A DNA stretch of 36,559 bases. Source: an uncultured Verrucomicrobia subdivision 3 bacterium. Lineage in GTDB: Bacteria; Verrucomicrobiota; Verrucomicrobiia; Limisphaerales; UBA8199. The notes beneath the pieces were generated by a model. That model saw nothing but the letters and a program-made list of their open reading frames with translations, searched no databases and was not told where the DNA came from. The DNA lies in NCBI GenBank assembly GCA_903913865.1, contig CAIWMU010000102.1, forward strand, positions 1 through 36,559, read 5' to 3'. The translations under genes were made by a program, and so were the position numbers. Each line of letters starts with the position of its first letter. The stretch's first letter is position 1. Shown here piece after piece: positions 9,986 to 18,673 of the stretch.

Positions 9986-10783
9986 ATGAATCGCATTGAT
10001 GAACGGTTTGCCAGGTTGGCGAAGGAAGGCCGGAAAGGGCTGGTGGTCTATATCGGGGCCGGAGATCCCGATCTCGAGGCCACGCGCCAACTCGCCCTGG
10101 CGTTTGACGGGTGCGGGGTGGACGTTCTCGAACTCGGCGTGCCGTTCAGCGATCCCCTGGCGGATGGTCTGGTGAACCAACTGGCTGCCCAGCGGGGACT
10201 GGAATCGGGCACCACCCCGCCAAAGGTTCTCGAAACAGTCGCCGCAATCCGCAAGGATTCCCAGATTCCGATCGTTCTCTACATCTATTTCAACCTGATC
10301 CACCGTTGGGGGGTGGCGGAATTCATTGCGGCTGCCGCGAAGGCCGGGGTGGACGGGCTGCTGGTGCTGGACCTTCCCCCGGAGGAGAGTGGCACCTACG
10401 AGGCACTGATGGCGGCAGCAGGCTTGTGCAACATCTACCTCGTCGCACCCACAACACCACCGGAGCGGATCGCAAGTGTCGTGAAGCGCGGACGCGGCTT
10501 CATCTACTATGTTTCCCGCGAAGGGGTGACAGGGATGCAAACCACAGTCGCCGACACCATCGGGGCCAGGACGGCGGAAATCCGCTCCCACACCACCCTG
10601 CCTGTGGCGGTGGGCTTTGGCATCTCCACACCGGATCAGGCGCGGGCGGTGGCCGCAAGCGCGGATGCCGTGGTGGTGGGCAGCGCGATCGTCAACCAGA
10701 TTGCCCGTCTTGGAAAAAGCCCGGAAATGGTCCCGCAGGTGGCCCAATTCGTGGCGGCACTGAATGCTGCGGTAAAGGAATAA
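9986..10783 (+). CDS. trpA: Tryptophan synthase alpha chain
   Basis: A 265-residue TIM-barrel protein that cleaves indole-3-glycerol phosphate to indole and glyceraldehyde 3-phosphate, normally working with TrpB. The catalytic residues fall at the textbook positions, Glu49 (in LELGVPFSDP) and Asp60 (in DPLADG), which supports ATG 9986 over upstream in-frame starts at 9866 and 9920. The GFGIS motif of the C-terminal phosphate-binding region is present. The usual DGP after Asp60 reads DGL here, in the string DGLVNQLAAQRG. No other trp gene is in the window; manC follows 60 nt downstream on the same strand, so the two may be cotranscribed. Confidence 0.93.
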   Translation: MNRIDERFARLAKEGRKGLVVYIGAGDPDLEATRQLALAFDGCGVDVLELGVPFSDPLADGLVNQLAAQRGLESGTTPPKVLETVAAIRKDSQIPIVLYIYFNLIHRWGVAEFIAAAAKAGVDGLLVLDLPPEESGTYEALMAAAGLCNIYLVAPTTPPERIASVVKRGRGFIYYVSREGVTGMQTTVADTIGARTAEIRSHTTLPVAVGFGISTPDQARAVAASADAVVVGSAIVNQIARLGKSPEMVPQVAQFVAALNAAVKE

Positions 10784-10843
10784 GGGCGCCCAAAATTAAC
10801 CACTGCAAAGGCACGGAAAACATCCGCTTACTTAAAACATCTC

Positions 10844-11977
10844 ATGGACAAAAAAAACAAAGCTCCGGAACGGTTCGTCATCATCATGGCGGGCGGCAAG
10901 GGTGAACGCTTCTGGCCGGTGAGCCGGGAGAAGACCCCCAAACAACTCATCACCCTGCTCGGCGGGCGGTCCTTCCTGCAACAGGCGGTGGACCGGGTGC
11001 TGCCACTGGTCCCGATTGGGAACATTTTTGTCATTACCAATGCGGTTCAGGCACCGCTGGTCCGCAAGCAACTGCCCTCGCTCCCGCCGGAAAATGTCAT
11101 CGCCGAGCCGGTGGGCCGCGACACCGCCGCCGCTGTGGCGCTCGGGGCAGCCCTCGTGGGATCCCGCTCAACCCATGGCGTCATGGCTGTGCTGCCCGCC
11201 GACCACGTGATTCCGGAAGAGAAGAAATTTCAACAAATCCTCGGGGACGCCTTCGATGTGGCCGCACGTGGCCGCGAGATCGTGACCATAGGCATCAGCC
11301 CCACTGAGCCAGCGACCGGCTACGGCTATATCAAGACCGGCGGCCCCCTTGAGACACCGAAGGGATGCAGAAAGCCCAGAACGATGTTCCACAAGGTGGA
11401 ACGATTCGTCGAGAAGCCGGATCTGGCCAAGGCAAAGGAATATCTGACCGACGGCGGCTACCGTTGGAACGCGGGAATGTTCATCTGGTCCTTCGGCACG
11501 GTCTCGGAAGGCCTCAAGGCCCACCAGCCGGAACTTTACGCCGCCTGCCTGCGCTGGCTGGAGGCCGCAAAATCCCCGGCAAAACTGCGCACCCTGCTTG
11601 CCAGGGAATACCCGGGGATCAAGAAGATCTCCATCGACTACGCGCTGATGGAGCATGCCCGCAATGTGGTGGTGGCGGATGGGGCTTTTGACTGGGACGA
11701 CCTCGGCTCCTGGACCGCGCTAGCCCGGCACCTGAGTGCCGATCCCAATGGCAATTGCGCCGTGGCGGACTTCATCCATGTGGATTCGTCCCGGAATATC
11801 ATCTTTGATGGACGCACCGGCACCCGCCGCACCCCCATCGCCCTCGTGGGTTTGAGCGATACAATCGTGGTCCAGACGAATGATGCCACGCTGATCGCAC
11901 ACAAGGGTGAGGCGCAGAAAATCAAGGACCTTGTCAAACTGCTGGCGGCAAATCCCAAATTCAAGAAATTGATCTAG
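10844..11977 (+). CDS. manC: Mannose-1-phosphate guanylyltransferase
   Basis: A 377-residue nucleotidyltransferase that makes GDP-mannose from GTP and mannose 1-phosphate for polysaccharide and glycoconjugate synthesis. The nucleotide-binding signature AGGKGERFWPVSREKTPKQ spans residues 16-34. PADH (118-121), FVEKP (188-192) and WNAGMF (208-213) are all present, followed by the conserved DWDDLGSW string. The length fits the single-domain guanylyltransferase; the C-terminal phosphomannose isomerase domain of bifunctional ManC/AlgA is absent. The stop is followed 8 nt later by the DUF4337-like gene, whose Shine-Dalgarno AGGA overlaps the manC stop, so these two are translationally linked. Confidence 0.92.
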   Translation: MDKKNKAPERFVIIMAGGKGERFWPVSREKTPKQLITLLGGRSFLQQAVDRVLPLVPIGNIFVITNAVQAPLVRKQLPSLPPENVIAEPVGRDTAAAVALGAALVGSRSTHGVMAVLPADHVIPEEKKFQQILGDAFDVAARGREIVTIGISPTEPATGYGYIKTGGPLETPKGCRKPRTMFHKVERFVEKPDLAKAKEYLTDGGYRWNAGMFIWSFGTVSEGLKAHQPELYAACLRWLEAAKSPAKLRTLLAREYPGIKKISIDYALMEHARNVVVADGAFDWDDLGSWTALARHLSADPNGNCAVADFIHVDSSRNIIFDGRTGTRRTPIALVGLSDTIVVQTNDATLIAHKGEAQKIKDLVKLLAANPKFKKLI

Positions 11978-11985
11978 GATCACAC

Positions 11986-12957
11986 ATGAAGATCACCATA
12001 CCGGAAGAACTCAAGTCCGACATGCCCCCCACAAGGTGGGGCAAGATTCTCTCGGCCACGCCGGTGATCCTCACGGTGCTTGCCACGATGCTCGCGGGGC
12101 TCTCCTCCAGCGAGATGACCCGCGCCCAATACAACCGTTCCCTCGCGGCCCAGCAGCAGTCCAAGGCGGGCGACCAATGGGGCTTTTTCCAGGCGAAACG
12201 GCTTCGCGGCTCCATGCAGCGCGGAAGTCTCGATCTTCTGCAATCGTTCAACCCCGCAGCCCCCCTCACGGCCGAGGCCCTCCATCAGGAACTGCAGCGT
12301 GAATCATCCTCGGGATCCGGCACCGGGGCTGCGGAAGCCCTGACCCTCCTCAGTTCCCCCGCAGGCAAAGGAATCCTTTCCTCCCTGATCGATGCCCAAC
12401 TGCCCGGGATCAGCCCGAGGCCGGCAGTCGATAAAAACATCCAGACTGCACTGGACGCTGTCGAGAAGTTTGAGCCGGAAGTTCAGGTTTCCATCCTCAT
12501 GGGCAGCGTCACTCCGGCGATGCTGGATCAGGAACTGGCGGTCGCGCGTGCCCAGTCCCGGGAACTGGATGAGGCCACACGCCCGATCAATCAGGCCCTC
12601 GAAAAAATTGAGAGCCTTCTTGCCTCGCAGGTCACCGGCAGTCCGGGGGATGCTGTCCGCCGTGCATTCACCGTGGCACGGCTTCGCTACACAGGGGCAC
12701 GGTATGAGTTGGAGGCGCGGTTGAATCAGGCGGTCGCAGCGGTCTATGAGCTTCAGGTTCGCAAGAGCAACCTGATTGCCGAGCGGCACCATCGCAGGAG
12801 TCAGAAGTTCTTTTTTGGCATGCTCGGTGGCCAGGCGGGGGTGATCATTTCCACGTTCGCCATGGCGGCCCGCAAACGGAATCTCCTCTGGACCGTTGCA
12901 GCAGTGGTGGGCATCCTCGCCCTGATTTTGGCGATCTACGTTTACCTCTACGTGTAG
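11986..12957 (+). CDS. DUF4337-like membrane protein
   Basis: A 323-residue protein. A hydrophobic segment at residues 22-40 is followed by SEMTRAQYNRSLAAQQQSKA and then DQWGFFQAKRLR, the layout of DUF4337 proteins (a TM, then a helix rich in Ala/Gln, then a D-x-W-x-x-x-QAK motif). The middle (90-230) is a predicted helical region, and a strongly hydrophobic segment lies at the very C-terminus (about 301-323). Function is unknown for the family. The gene is 8 nt behind manC with AGGA 7 nt before its ATG, so it probably shares that transcript. It is longer than most DUF4337 proteins (about 180-220 residues), the extra length being the central helical part. Confidence 0.65.
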   Translation: MKITIPEELKSDMPPTRWGKILSATPVILTVLATMLAGLSSSEMTRAQYNRSLAAQQQSKAGDQWGFFQAKRLRGSMQRGSLDLLQSFNPAAPLTAEALHQELQRESSSGSGTGAAEALTLLSSPAGKGILSSLIDAQLPGISPRPAVDKNIQTALDAVEKFEPEVQVSILMGSVTPAMLDQELAVARAQSRELDEATRPINQALEKIESLLASQVTGSPGDAVRRAFTVARLRYTGARYELEARLNQAVAAVYELQVRKSNLIAERHHRRSQKFFFGMLGGQAGVIISTFAMAARKRNLLWTVAAVVGILALILAIYVYLYV

Positions 12958-13026
12958 CAGGACCAGAACCGGGGGCCGCGTGATTGCGCGACCCACCGGA
13001 GTCAGGCCCTCCAGCTCCGCTGCCCG

Positions 13027-15480
13027 CTATTCACGGACCGTTGCGTCCAGCTTGCGGGTCAATTCCTGAACCAGCTTTTCATGGGCGGCATTCACCTCTG
13101 CATCCACGAGCGTCCGCTCAGCGTGCCGGTAGGTGATGGCGTAAGCCATGCTCTTGCGCCCCGCCGGAAGGTTCTTCCCGCGGAACACATCGAACAACTC
13201 CACCGATTCAAGATTCGCCGGTCTGGACTGCTTGATCAACTGGGCAACCGCCTCATGCGTAACCGCCTCCGGCAGCACAAGCGCCACATCCCGGCGGATG
13301 GCCGGATAGGCGGGGAGCACCTTTGAGGACTTCGCCGGATTCCGCCGTGCCAGAAGCACATCAATGCTGAACTCGGCGAGAAAAACAGGATCCCGCAGAT
13401 CGTATTGGCGCGCCAGTGCGGGCAGGACCTGCCCGACCTCTCCCAACACGAACTTCCCCAGATGGATCGTGGCCGACTCCAAAAACAGACTGGTCCCCTG
13501 CTCCCGGCGTTGGAACGAGATGCCACGGGCGGAAAACTGCTCAAAAAACTCGTCCAGCAATCCCTTGAGATCGTAAATGTCGTAGCGGGCCTCCCGGTCC
13601 TCCCCGGACCAGAAAAGGGGATGCCGCTGCCCGGTAAGAGCAATCGCTGCACGCCGCTCCTCATTGATGGAGGAGTTCGCCCCGGGGGCAAAGACCCGCC
13701 CCACTTCGAAAAGGGCCACATCATACAGCTTGTGGCTCAGGTTGTGGCGCATGCTGTCCAGCAATCCCGGCATGAGGCTGGGCCGCAGGACGTTCATGTC
13801 GCTACTGAGCGGATTTTCCAGTGGTAGAAACCTCTCGCCAGCCACCAGCCTTGCAGCGGCATCAGCAATCAACGTCTGGCCCTGCGCCTCACAAAGACCC
13901 AGACCAGCCAGAATCCGGCGTGCTTCGGACAACTCATCATGCACCCGGTCGTTTGGGTTCGCGCCGATGGCCCCGCGCGGGGGTGTGGACGGAATTTTGT
14001 CGATGCCGTAAAGCCTGACGACCTCCTCGATGAGGTCCACTTCACGCTTCAGATCCACCCGGTAGGTGGGAACCTTGACGGTCAGGGTGGCCGGGGCGGA
14101 TTCATCCCCCACCGGTTGCGGCTTGCGGGACGCAGGCTTCAACCCGAGGCGGGAGAGGGATTCCTCAATCTGCGCGGCGGTGAGGCTCAATCCGAGCAAT
14201 CCGTTTACCTTTTCATGGCGCAGAGTGATCTGCTTCAGTTCCACCTTGCCGGGATAGGCATCCACAACACCGGCACACAGGCTGCCACCGGCTGTCTGGA
14301 GGATCAACTGGGCCGCCCGTTTGCTGGCGTAATCACAGGCCCCGATGTCGGAACCGCGCTCAAATCGATAGGATGCATCCGTGCGCAACCCCAGTTTCTT
14401 GGATGTTGCCCGAATGGTCTGCGGCTTGAAGCAGGCACTTTCCAGAAGCACATCACAGGTGCCCTCATTGATTTCCGTGTTCAACCCGCCCATGACCCCT
14501 GCCAGGGCGATCGCCCTCTGATCATCGGCGATGAGCAGGGTCTGGCTGCCGGGAACCCGTTCCTGGGCATCCAATGTTGTAAATGTCTCACCCTCGGCAG
14601 CGCGGCGGACCACGATGGTCGGCACTCCTGATGCCCCCCTGGCGAGCAGATGATAATCAAAGGCGTGCAGCGGCTGACCTGTCTCCAGCATGACGTAGTT
14701 GGTCACATCCACCACGTTGCTGATGCTGCGCACCCCGACCTTCTCCAGCGACGAGCGGAGCCAATCAGGGCTGGGCCCAATCTTCACCCCCTTGATCACC
14801 CGTGCAGTATAGCGGGGGCAGAGCTCCGGATCCTGCAAGGTGACCGCCACCAGCTCCGACACTGCAGACTGGCTTTCCTCCAACTCGACTGAAGGGACAC
14901 GGAGTTCACCACCGGTGATCGCGCTGATCTCGCGGGCAATGCCAATCAGGCTGTTCAAATCAGGACGGTTGGGGGTGATCTCCAGATCGTAAACCACATC
15001 ACTGCCGGACTTGCCGAGATACTGTGCAAACGGCGTTCCCACCGGGGCATCTGCAGGAAGGATCAGCAGGCCATCCACCTCGTTTGGCAAACCGAGTTCC
15101 TGGGGTGAGCACAACATCCCATGGGATTCGACACCGCGAATTTTTCCCACCTTGATGGTCAGCGGTGCTTCCCCGGCCCTGGCGGGCAGTGTCGCACCCG
15201 GCAGCACCAGCGGCACCTTGTCCCCTGCCTGAAAATTCTGTGCCCCGCACACAACCTGCCGCTCCCCCTTGCCATCATCCACCCGGCAGATGGAAAGTTT
15301 GTCGGCGTTGGGATGACGATCGCGTGTGACCACCCGGGCCACCACCACCCCTTCAAGTTCCCCCCCGGTCTTCACAACCCCTTCGACCTCGATGCCAATC
15401 ATCGTGAGCCGCTCCGCCAGTTCCTCGGGCGACCAGTCGAAATCGACGTATTGCCTCAGCCAATTCAAAGTCACTTTCAT
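13027..15480 (-). CDS. pheT: Phenylalanine--tRNA ligase beta subunit
   Basis: An 817-residue subunit of the PheS2PheT2 enzyme that charges tRNA-Phe. The N-terminal tRNA-binding OB domain (about residues 40-150, with [13 protein letters not shown]) is followed by the B3/B4 editing region, the B5 domain and the catalytic-like core. A C-terminal anticodon-binding FDX-ACB domain occupies about 720-817 ([14 protein letters not shown] to [17 protein letters not shown]). Length and domain order are standard. It starts with ATG 12 nt after pheS and is the last gene of rpmI-rplT-pheS-pheT. It converges on the DUF4337-like gene with 69 nt between and no clear terminator. Confidence 0.96.
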   Translation of the reverse strand: MKVTLNWLRQYVDFDWSPEELAERLTMIGIEVEGVVKTGGELEGVVVARVVTRDRHPNADKLSICRVDDGKGERQVVCGAQNFQAGDKVPLVLPGATLPARAGEAPLTIKVGKIRGVESHGMLCSPQELGLPNEVDGLLILPADAPVGTPFAQYLGKSGSDVVYDLEITPNRPDLNSLIGIAREISAITGGELRVPSVELEESQSAVSELVAVTLQDPELCPRYTARVIKGVKIGPSPDWLRSSLEKVGVRSISNVVDVTNYVMLETGQPLHAFDYHLLARGASGVPTIVVRRAAEGETFTTLDAQERVPGSQTLLIADDQRAIALAGVMGGLNTEINEGTCDVLLESACFKPQTIRATSKKLGLRTDASYRFERGSDIGACDYASKRAAQLILQTAGGSLCAGVVDAYPGKVELKQITLRHEKVNGLLGLSLTAAQIEESLSRLGLKPASRKPQPVGDESAPATLTVKVPTYRVDLKREVDLIEEVVRLYGIDKIPSTPPRGAIGANPNDRVHDELSEARRILAGLGLCEAQGQTLIADAAARLVAGERFLPLENPLSSDMNVLRPSLMPGLLDSMRHNLSHKLYDVALFEVGRVFAPGANSSINEERRAAIALTGQRHPLFWSGEDREARYDIYDLKGLLDEFFEQFSARGISFQRREQGTSLFLESATIHLGKFVLGEVGQVLPALARQYDLRDPVFLAEFSIDVLLARRNPAKSSKVLPAYPAIRRDVALVLPEAVTHEAVAQLIKQSRPANLESVELFDVFRGKNLPAGRKSMAYAITYRHAERTLVDAEVNAAHEKLVQELTRKLDATVRE

Positions 15481-15492
15481 AGCGCAGCAGGA

Positions 15493-16533
15493 TTAAAATT
15501 GTCGCAGGAAGCGAAGGTTGTTCTCGTAAAACAGACGAATGTCGGAGATGCCGTAGCGGATCATCGCGATGCGCTCGATGCCAAAGCCAAAAGCCCAGCC
15601 GGTCCACACTTCGGGATCGTAGCCCACATTCTCAAAAACCTGCGGGTGAACCATTCCGCAACCCGCGATCTCCAGCCATTCCTTGCCCATCTTGCGGGTA
15701 AGGGAGCTGCTGAAATCAATCTCGAAGCTCGGCTCTGTGTAGCTGAAATAATGTGGCCGGAACCGGATTTTTGTCTCGGGCCCCATCAGCTCACGGAAAA
15801 CGAACTCCACGGTCCCCTTCAAATCCCCCACGGTCACATTCCGATCCACATAAAGCCCCTCCACCTGGTGGAAGGTCGGGTTGTGGGTCGCATCCGCATT
15901 GTCCCTCCGGTAAACCCGGCCCGGAACAATGATCCGCACCGGCGGAGGCTGGCTCTTCATCACCCGGATCTGAACCGAGGATGTGTGGGTCCGCAGCAAT
16001 CCCCGTTGGGGTGCATTCTGCTGACCCGCCGTAGCCGAGGGAACCGCCCCGACATAGAAGGTGTCCTGAGAGTCCCGGGCCGGATGATCCGCCGGGGTGT
16101 TCAAGGCATCAAAACAATGGTATTCATCCTCCACCTCGGGACCATCCGCCACGGCAAACCCGATCTTGCGGAAGCTGCGGACGATGTCCTCCGTGACCTG
16201 CGTCAGCGGATGGAGCTTGCCCACCACCCGGCGCCTGCCCGGAGCGGTGAAATCGGTTGGATCCTTGGGCAAGGCTGCCCTGAGCTCCAGTTCCCCTCGC
16301 TTTTGTACCAGGGCGGCCTCCAACTCGTTCTTGGCCAGATTGATCGCCTTGCCCGCAGCCGGCTTTTCCTCCTTGGGCAATGCCCCCAGCCCCTTCAGCA
16401 GAGCGGTGAATCTGCCATTTGAACCAAGGTGGTTGACACGCGCCTGCTCCATCGCAGCCAGATCGGTGGCCGCGGCAAATTCCGCCAGCGCAGCCGCCTT
16501 CAGCGGTTCAATTTGATCTATGAATCCAGCCAT
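15493..16533 (-). CDS. pheS: Phenylalanine--tRNA ligase alpha subunit
   Basis: A 346-residue class II synthetase catalytic subunit. The N-terminal coiled-coil arm (about 1-90) is followed by motif 2 (RRDNADATHNPTFHQVEG), the Phe-pocket strand YTEPSFEIDF, and motif 3 (GFGIERIAMI) near the C-terminus. ATG 16533 (MAGFIDQ) is preferred; a TTG six bases upstream is in frame. No good Shine-Dalgarno site precedes it. A terminator-like hairpin sits between rplT and this start, so pheST expression may be uncoupled from or attenuated relative to the ribosomal protein genes. Confidence 0.96.
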   Translation of the reverse strand: MAGFIDQIEPLKAAALAEFAAATDLAAMEQARVNHLGSNGRFTALLKGLGALPKEEKPAAGKAINLAKNELEAALVQKRGELELRAALPKDPTDFTAPGRRRVVGKLHPLTQVTEDIVRSFRKIGFAVADGPEVEDEYHCFDALNTPADHPARDSQDTFYVGAVPSATAGQQNAPQRGLLRTHTSSVQIRVMKSQPPPVRIIVPGRVYRRDNADATHNPTFHQVEGLYVDRNVTVGDLKGTVEFVFRELMGPETKIRFRPHYFSYTEPSFEIDFSSSLTRKMGKEWLEIAGCGMVHPQVFENVGYDPEVWTGWAFGFGIERIAMIRYGISDIRLFYENNLRFLRQF

Positions 16534-16563
16534 ATGCAAATGTGGGTTGGGGGAACGGACCTA

Positions 16564-16601
16564 AATAAAAAACGGGCGGCCCAGGTTAAGGTCGCCCGTT
16601 T
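16564..16601 (-). terminator. Intrinsic terminator or attenuator between rplT and pheS
   Basis: On the minus strand AAACGGGCG (16601-16593) pairs with CGCCCGTTT (16578-16570), with further partial pairing inside, and the hairpin runs directly into TTTTTTATTT. It lies 31 nt after the rplT stop and about 30 nt before pheS. It either ends an rpmI-rplT transcript or acts as a partial terminator controlling pheST. No phenylalanine-rich leader peptide was recognised. Confidence 0.75.
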
Positions 16602-16631
16602 GCCCATGCCATCACGGCAGAGGAAATGGAG

Positions 16632-17003
16632 TTATGCCTTTACGGCTTTGGCTTTCAACGCCTCCTGGGCGATTGCAATCAGTTGGGTAAAAGCTGCGGC
16701 ATCCGTCGCGGCGAGATCGGAAAGGACCTTCCGGTCGAGGGCAACCTTGGCAGCCTTCAAACCTTCGATGAAACGGCTGTAGGTCATTCCAGCGGAACGA
16801 ACTGCAGCGTTGATCCGGATCTGCCACAGATAGCGGAAGGTCCGCTTTTTGACACGGCGGTCGCGGAAGGCATATTGCCGGCCGTGATCGACTGCATCTG
16901 AGGCATAACGATAGAGCTTCGAACGGCGCATCCGGAAGCCCTTGGCAGCCTGGAGCATCCTTGTGCGGCGTTTTCGCGAAGCGGGAGCATTTGTAACACG
17001 CAT
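16632..17003 (-). CDS. rplT: 50S ribosomal protein L20 (bL20)
   Basis: A 123-residue, strongly basic protein matching bL20: KRRTRMLQAAKGFRMRRSKL near the N-terminus, then RKVKKRTFRYLW-like FRDRRVKKRTFRYLWQIRIN and INAAVRSAGMTYSRFIEGLK. It binds 23S rRNA early in 50S assembly. It lies 35 nt behind rpmI. In other bacteria L20 represses its own operon by binding leader mRNA; no such structure was identified here. infC, the usual first gene of this operon, is not upstream. Confidence 0.96.
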   Translation of the reverse strand: MRVTNAPASRKRRTRMLQAAKGFRMRRSKLYRYASDAVDHGRQYAFRDRRVKKRTFRYLWQIRINAAVRSAGMTYSRFIEGLKAAKVALDRKVLSDLAATDAAAFTQLIAIAQEALKAKAVKA

Positions 17004-17038
17004 GGTCTAGTAATTCCTAATGGTTGAAAGTGGTGAGA

Positions 17039-17248
17039 CTACCGGGTGAACGGAAGGCTCTGCTTGATCCGATATTCGTCCGTCGCAGAAACCACGGAAG
17101 AACCCCGCAAATTGCGGCGGCGCTTCGCACTCTTGGTCTGGCACAGATGCCGCCTGCCTGCGCTGGAGCGCAATACCTTGCCCGTGGCGGTTATCTTAAA
17201 CCGCTTGGCCACGGATTTCTTTGTCTTGATGCCTTTTGGACGTCGCAT
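17039..17248 (-). CDS. rpmI: 50S ribosomal protein L35 (bL35)
   Basis: A 69-residue basic protein with the bL35 pattern: KGIKTKKSVAKRFKITATGK followed by SAGRRHLCQTKSAKRRRNLR. It is the first gene of the rpmI-rplT-pheS-pheT unit here, behind a good sigma70-type promoter at 17282-17310. It lacks the usual infC neighbour. Confidence 0.96.
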   Translation of the reverse strand: MRRPKGIKTKKSVAKRFKITATGKVLRSSAGRRHLCQTKSAKRRRNLRGSSVVSATDEYRIKQSLPFTR

Positions 17249-17281
17249 AATCAGTTCAAATCTATTCGAAAAAGAGCGGTC

Positions 17282-17310
17282 AATATATGTAGGCCACCGG
17301 GGTGAGGCAA
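17282..17310 (-). promoter_or_regulatory. Sigma70-type promoter for rpmI-rplT
   Basis: On the minus strand, TTGCCT (17310-17305) and TATATT (17287-17282) are separated by 17 nt. Transcription would start about 27 nt before the rpmI ATG, leaving little room for a structured L20-binding leader. Confidence 0.55.
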
Positions 17311-17461
17311 GCCCAATTTAAGAATATTTTCCATGTTTGGTCTCATGAATCACGCAAAACATCAAAAACACCCCCCGGGGGCCACGCAAAGACCTCAAAA
17401 CCATCCTGTTTTGATCCCCTCTGGAGCAATCGGGTGATGGGTTTCCTTCAATGGCCCGGGA

Positions 17462-18544
17462 TCAGCGCTGAATTCGTGCCGATCCTCCCTGGGCGAACGC
17501 CCGAACCTGATCCACTGTGGCCATGGTCGTATCCCCCGGAAAGGTGGTCAACAGCGCGCCATGCGCCCATCCGAGATTCACCGATTCCTGGGCGCTCTCC
17601 CCCTTCAAAAGGCCATAAATGAGCCCGGCGGCAAATCCATCCCCGCCACCCACGCGATCCACAACATCCAGCTGGCAGGTCGGCGACATGCAGGCCTGGC
17701 CATCAATCCAGGCCACCGCACCCCAGTCGTGGCGGTTGGTGGAATGGACCTCCCGCAGGGTTGTCGCCACGATCTTGATTTGCGGATGCTTGCGGGTGAC
17801 TTTGTCGATCATGCTGATGAACGCGCTTGGGTCGAGTTTCGACTTGGCCGCCACCTCAGGTCCGGGAATGCCCAAACCCAGCTGCAGATCCTCCTCATTT
17901 CCCACGAGCACATCCACGTTCTTCACGATCCGGTCCAGCACCGCCACGGCCCGTTCGTGCCCGCCGGAGATGTTCCAGAGCTTGGCCCGGTAGTTCAGGT
18001 CAAAGGAGGTGACCGCCCCGGCCGCCTTGGCAGCCTGCATCGCCTCAATGATCAGTTCGGCAGTCGTCGGAGAGAGGGCGGCAAAAATGCCACCACTGTG
18101 AAACCAGCGGACGCCCGACCCGAAAATCCCCTTCCAATCAAAATCCCCGGGCTTGAGCTGCGCTGCAGCCTCGTTGCAGCGGTTGTAAAACACCACCGGC
18201 GCGCGAACCCCCTGCCCCCGGTCGCTGTAAACCGTGGCCATGTTCGGCCCGTGCACGCCATCGTGCTTGAAGTGCTTGTAAAACGGCTTCACCCCCATCG
18301 CCCGCACCCGTTCCGCGATCAGGTCCCCGATCGGATAGGAGGACATCGCCGAGGCGATGCCGGTGCGGAGCTGGAAGCAATCCGCCAGATTCGCCGCAAC
18401 GTTGAATTCACCCCCGCTGACATGAATGTCGCAATGGTTCGCCTTCCGGAAGGGAATCAGCCCCGGATCCAACCGGTGCACCAGCGCCCCAAGGGACAAA
18501 AAGTCCAGCGATCCGTTTTCAAGAATGTTCAGTCCGTATTTCAT
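17462..18544 (-). CDS. kdgK: PfkB-family sugar kinase, probably 2-dehydro-3-deoxygluconokinase
   Basis: A 360-residue ribokinase-fold kinase. The substrate-side motif HVSGGEFNVAANLA (residues 41-54) and the PfkB signature DRVGGGDGFAAG (296-307, catalytic Asp302) are clear; the anion-hole GAGD is GGGD, seen in several KdgK-like members. KdgK phosphorylates 2-keto-3-deoxygluconate in hexuronate or Entner-Doudoroff type catabolism. The substrate assignment rests on overall resemblance to bacterial KdgK, so another sugar acid is possible. The next gene upstream ends 129 nt away on the same strand; no sugar-acid enzymes lie nearby to confirm the pathway. Confidence 0.8.
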   Translation of the reverse strand: MKYGLNILENGSLDFLSLGALVHRLDPGLIPFRKANHCDIHVSGGEFNVAANLADCFQLRTGIASAMSSYPIGDLIAERVRAMGVKPFYKHFKHDGVHGPNMATVYSDRGQGVRAPVVFYNRCNEAAAQLKPGDFDWKGIFGSGVRWFHSGGIFAALSPTTAELIIEAMQAAKAAGAVTSFDLNYRAKLWNISGGHERAVAVLDRIVKNVDVLVGNEEDLQLGLGIPGPEVAAKSKLDPSAFISMIDKVTRKHPQIKIVATTLREVHSTNRHDWGAVAWIDGQACMSPTCQLDVVDRVGGGDGFAAGLIYGLLKGESAQESVNLGWAHGALLTTFPGDTTMATVDQVRAFAQGGSARIQR

Positions 18545-18673
18545 GGTCCAAATTCAAAAGTGTTCCCTCCGGAAAAAGCCCCACGCAGGAAAACGGCCCC
18601 ATGCACAGGCAGAGGCCAGTCCCGGGATCGGCTTCCGGAGCAATCCACAGATTTGATACTAACCGGCGGCCCC

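Noticed and set aside
17395-17414. TCAAAAC/GTTTTGA hairpin between kdgK and rpmI
   Set aside because: A 7-bp A/T-rich stem without a T-run on either strand; it cannot be supported as a terminator.
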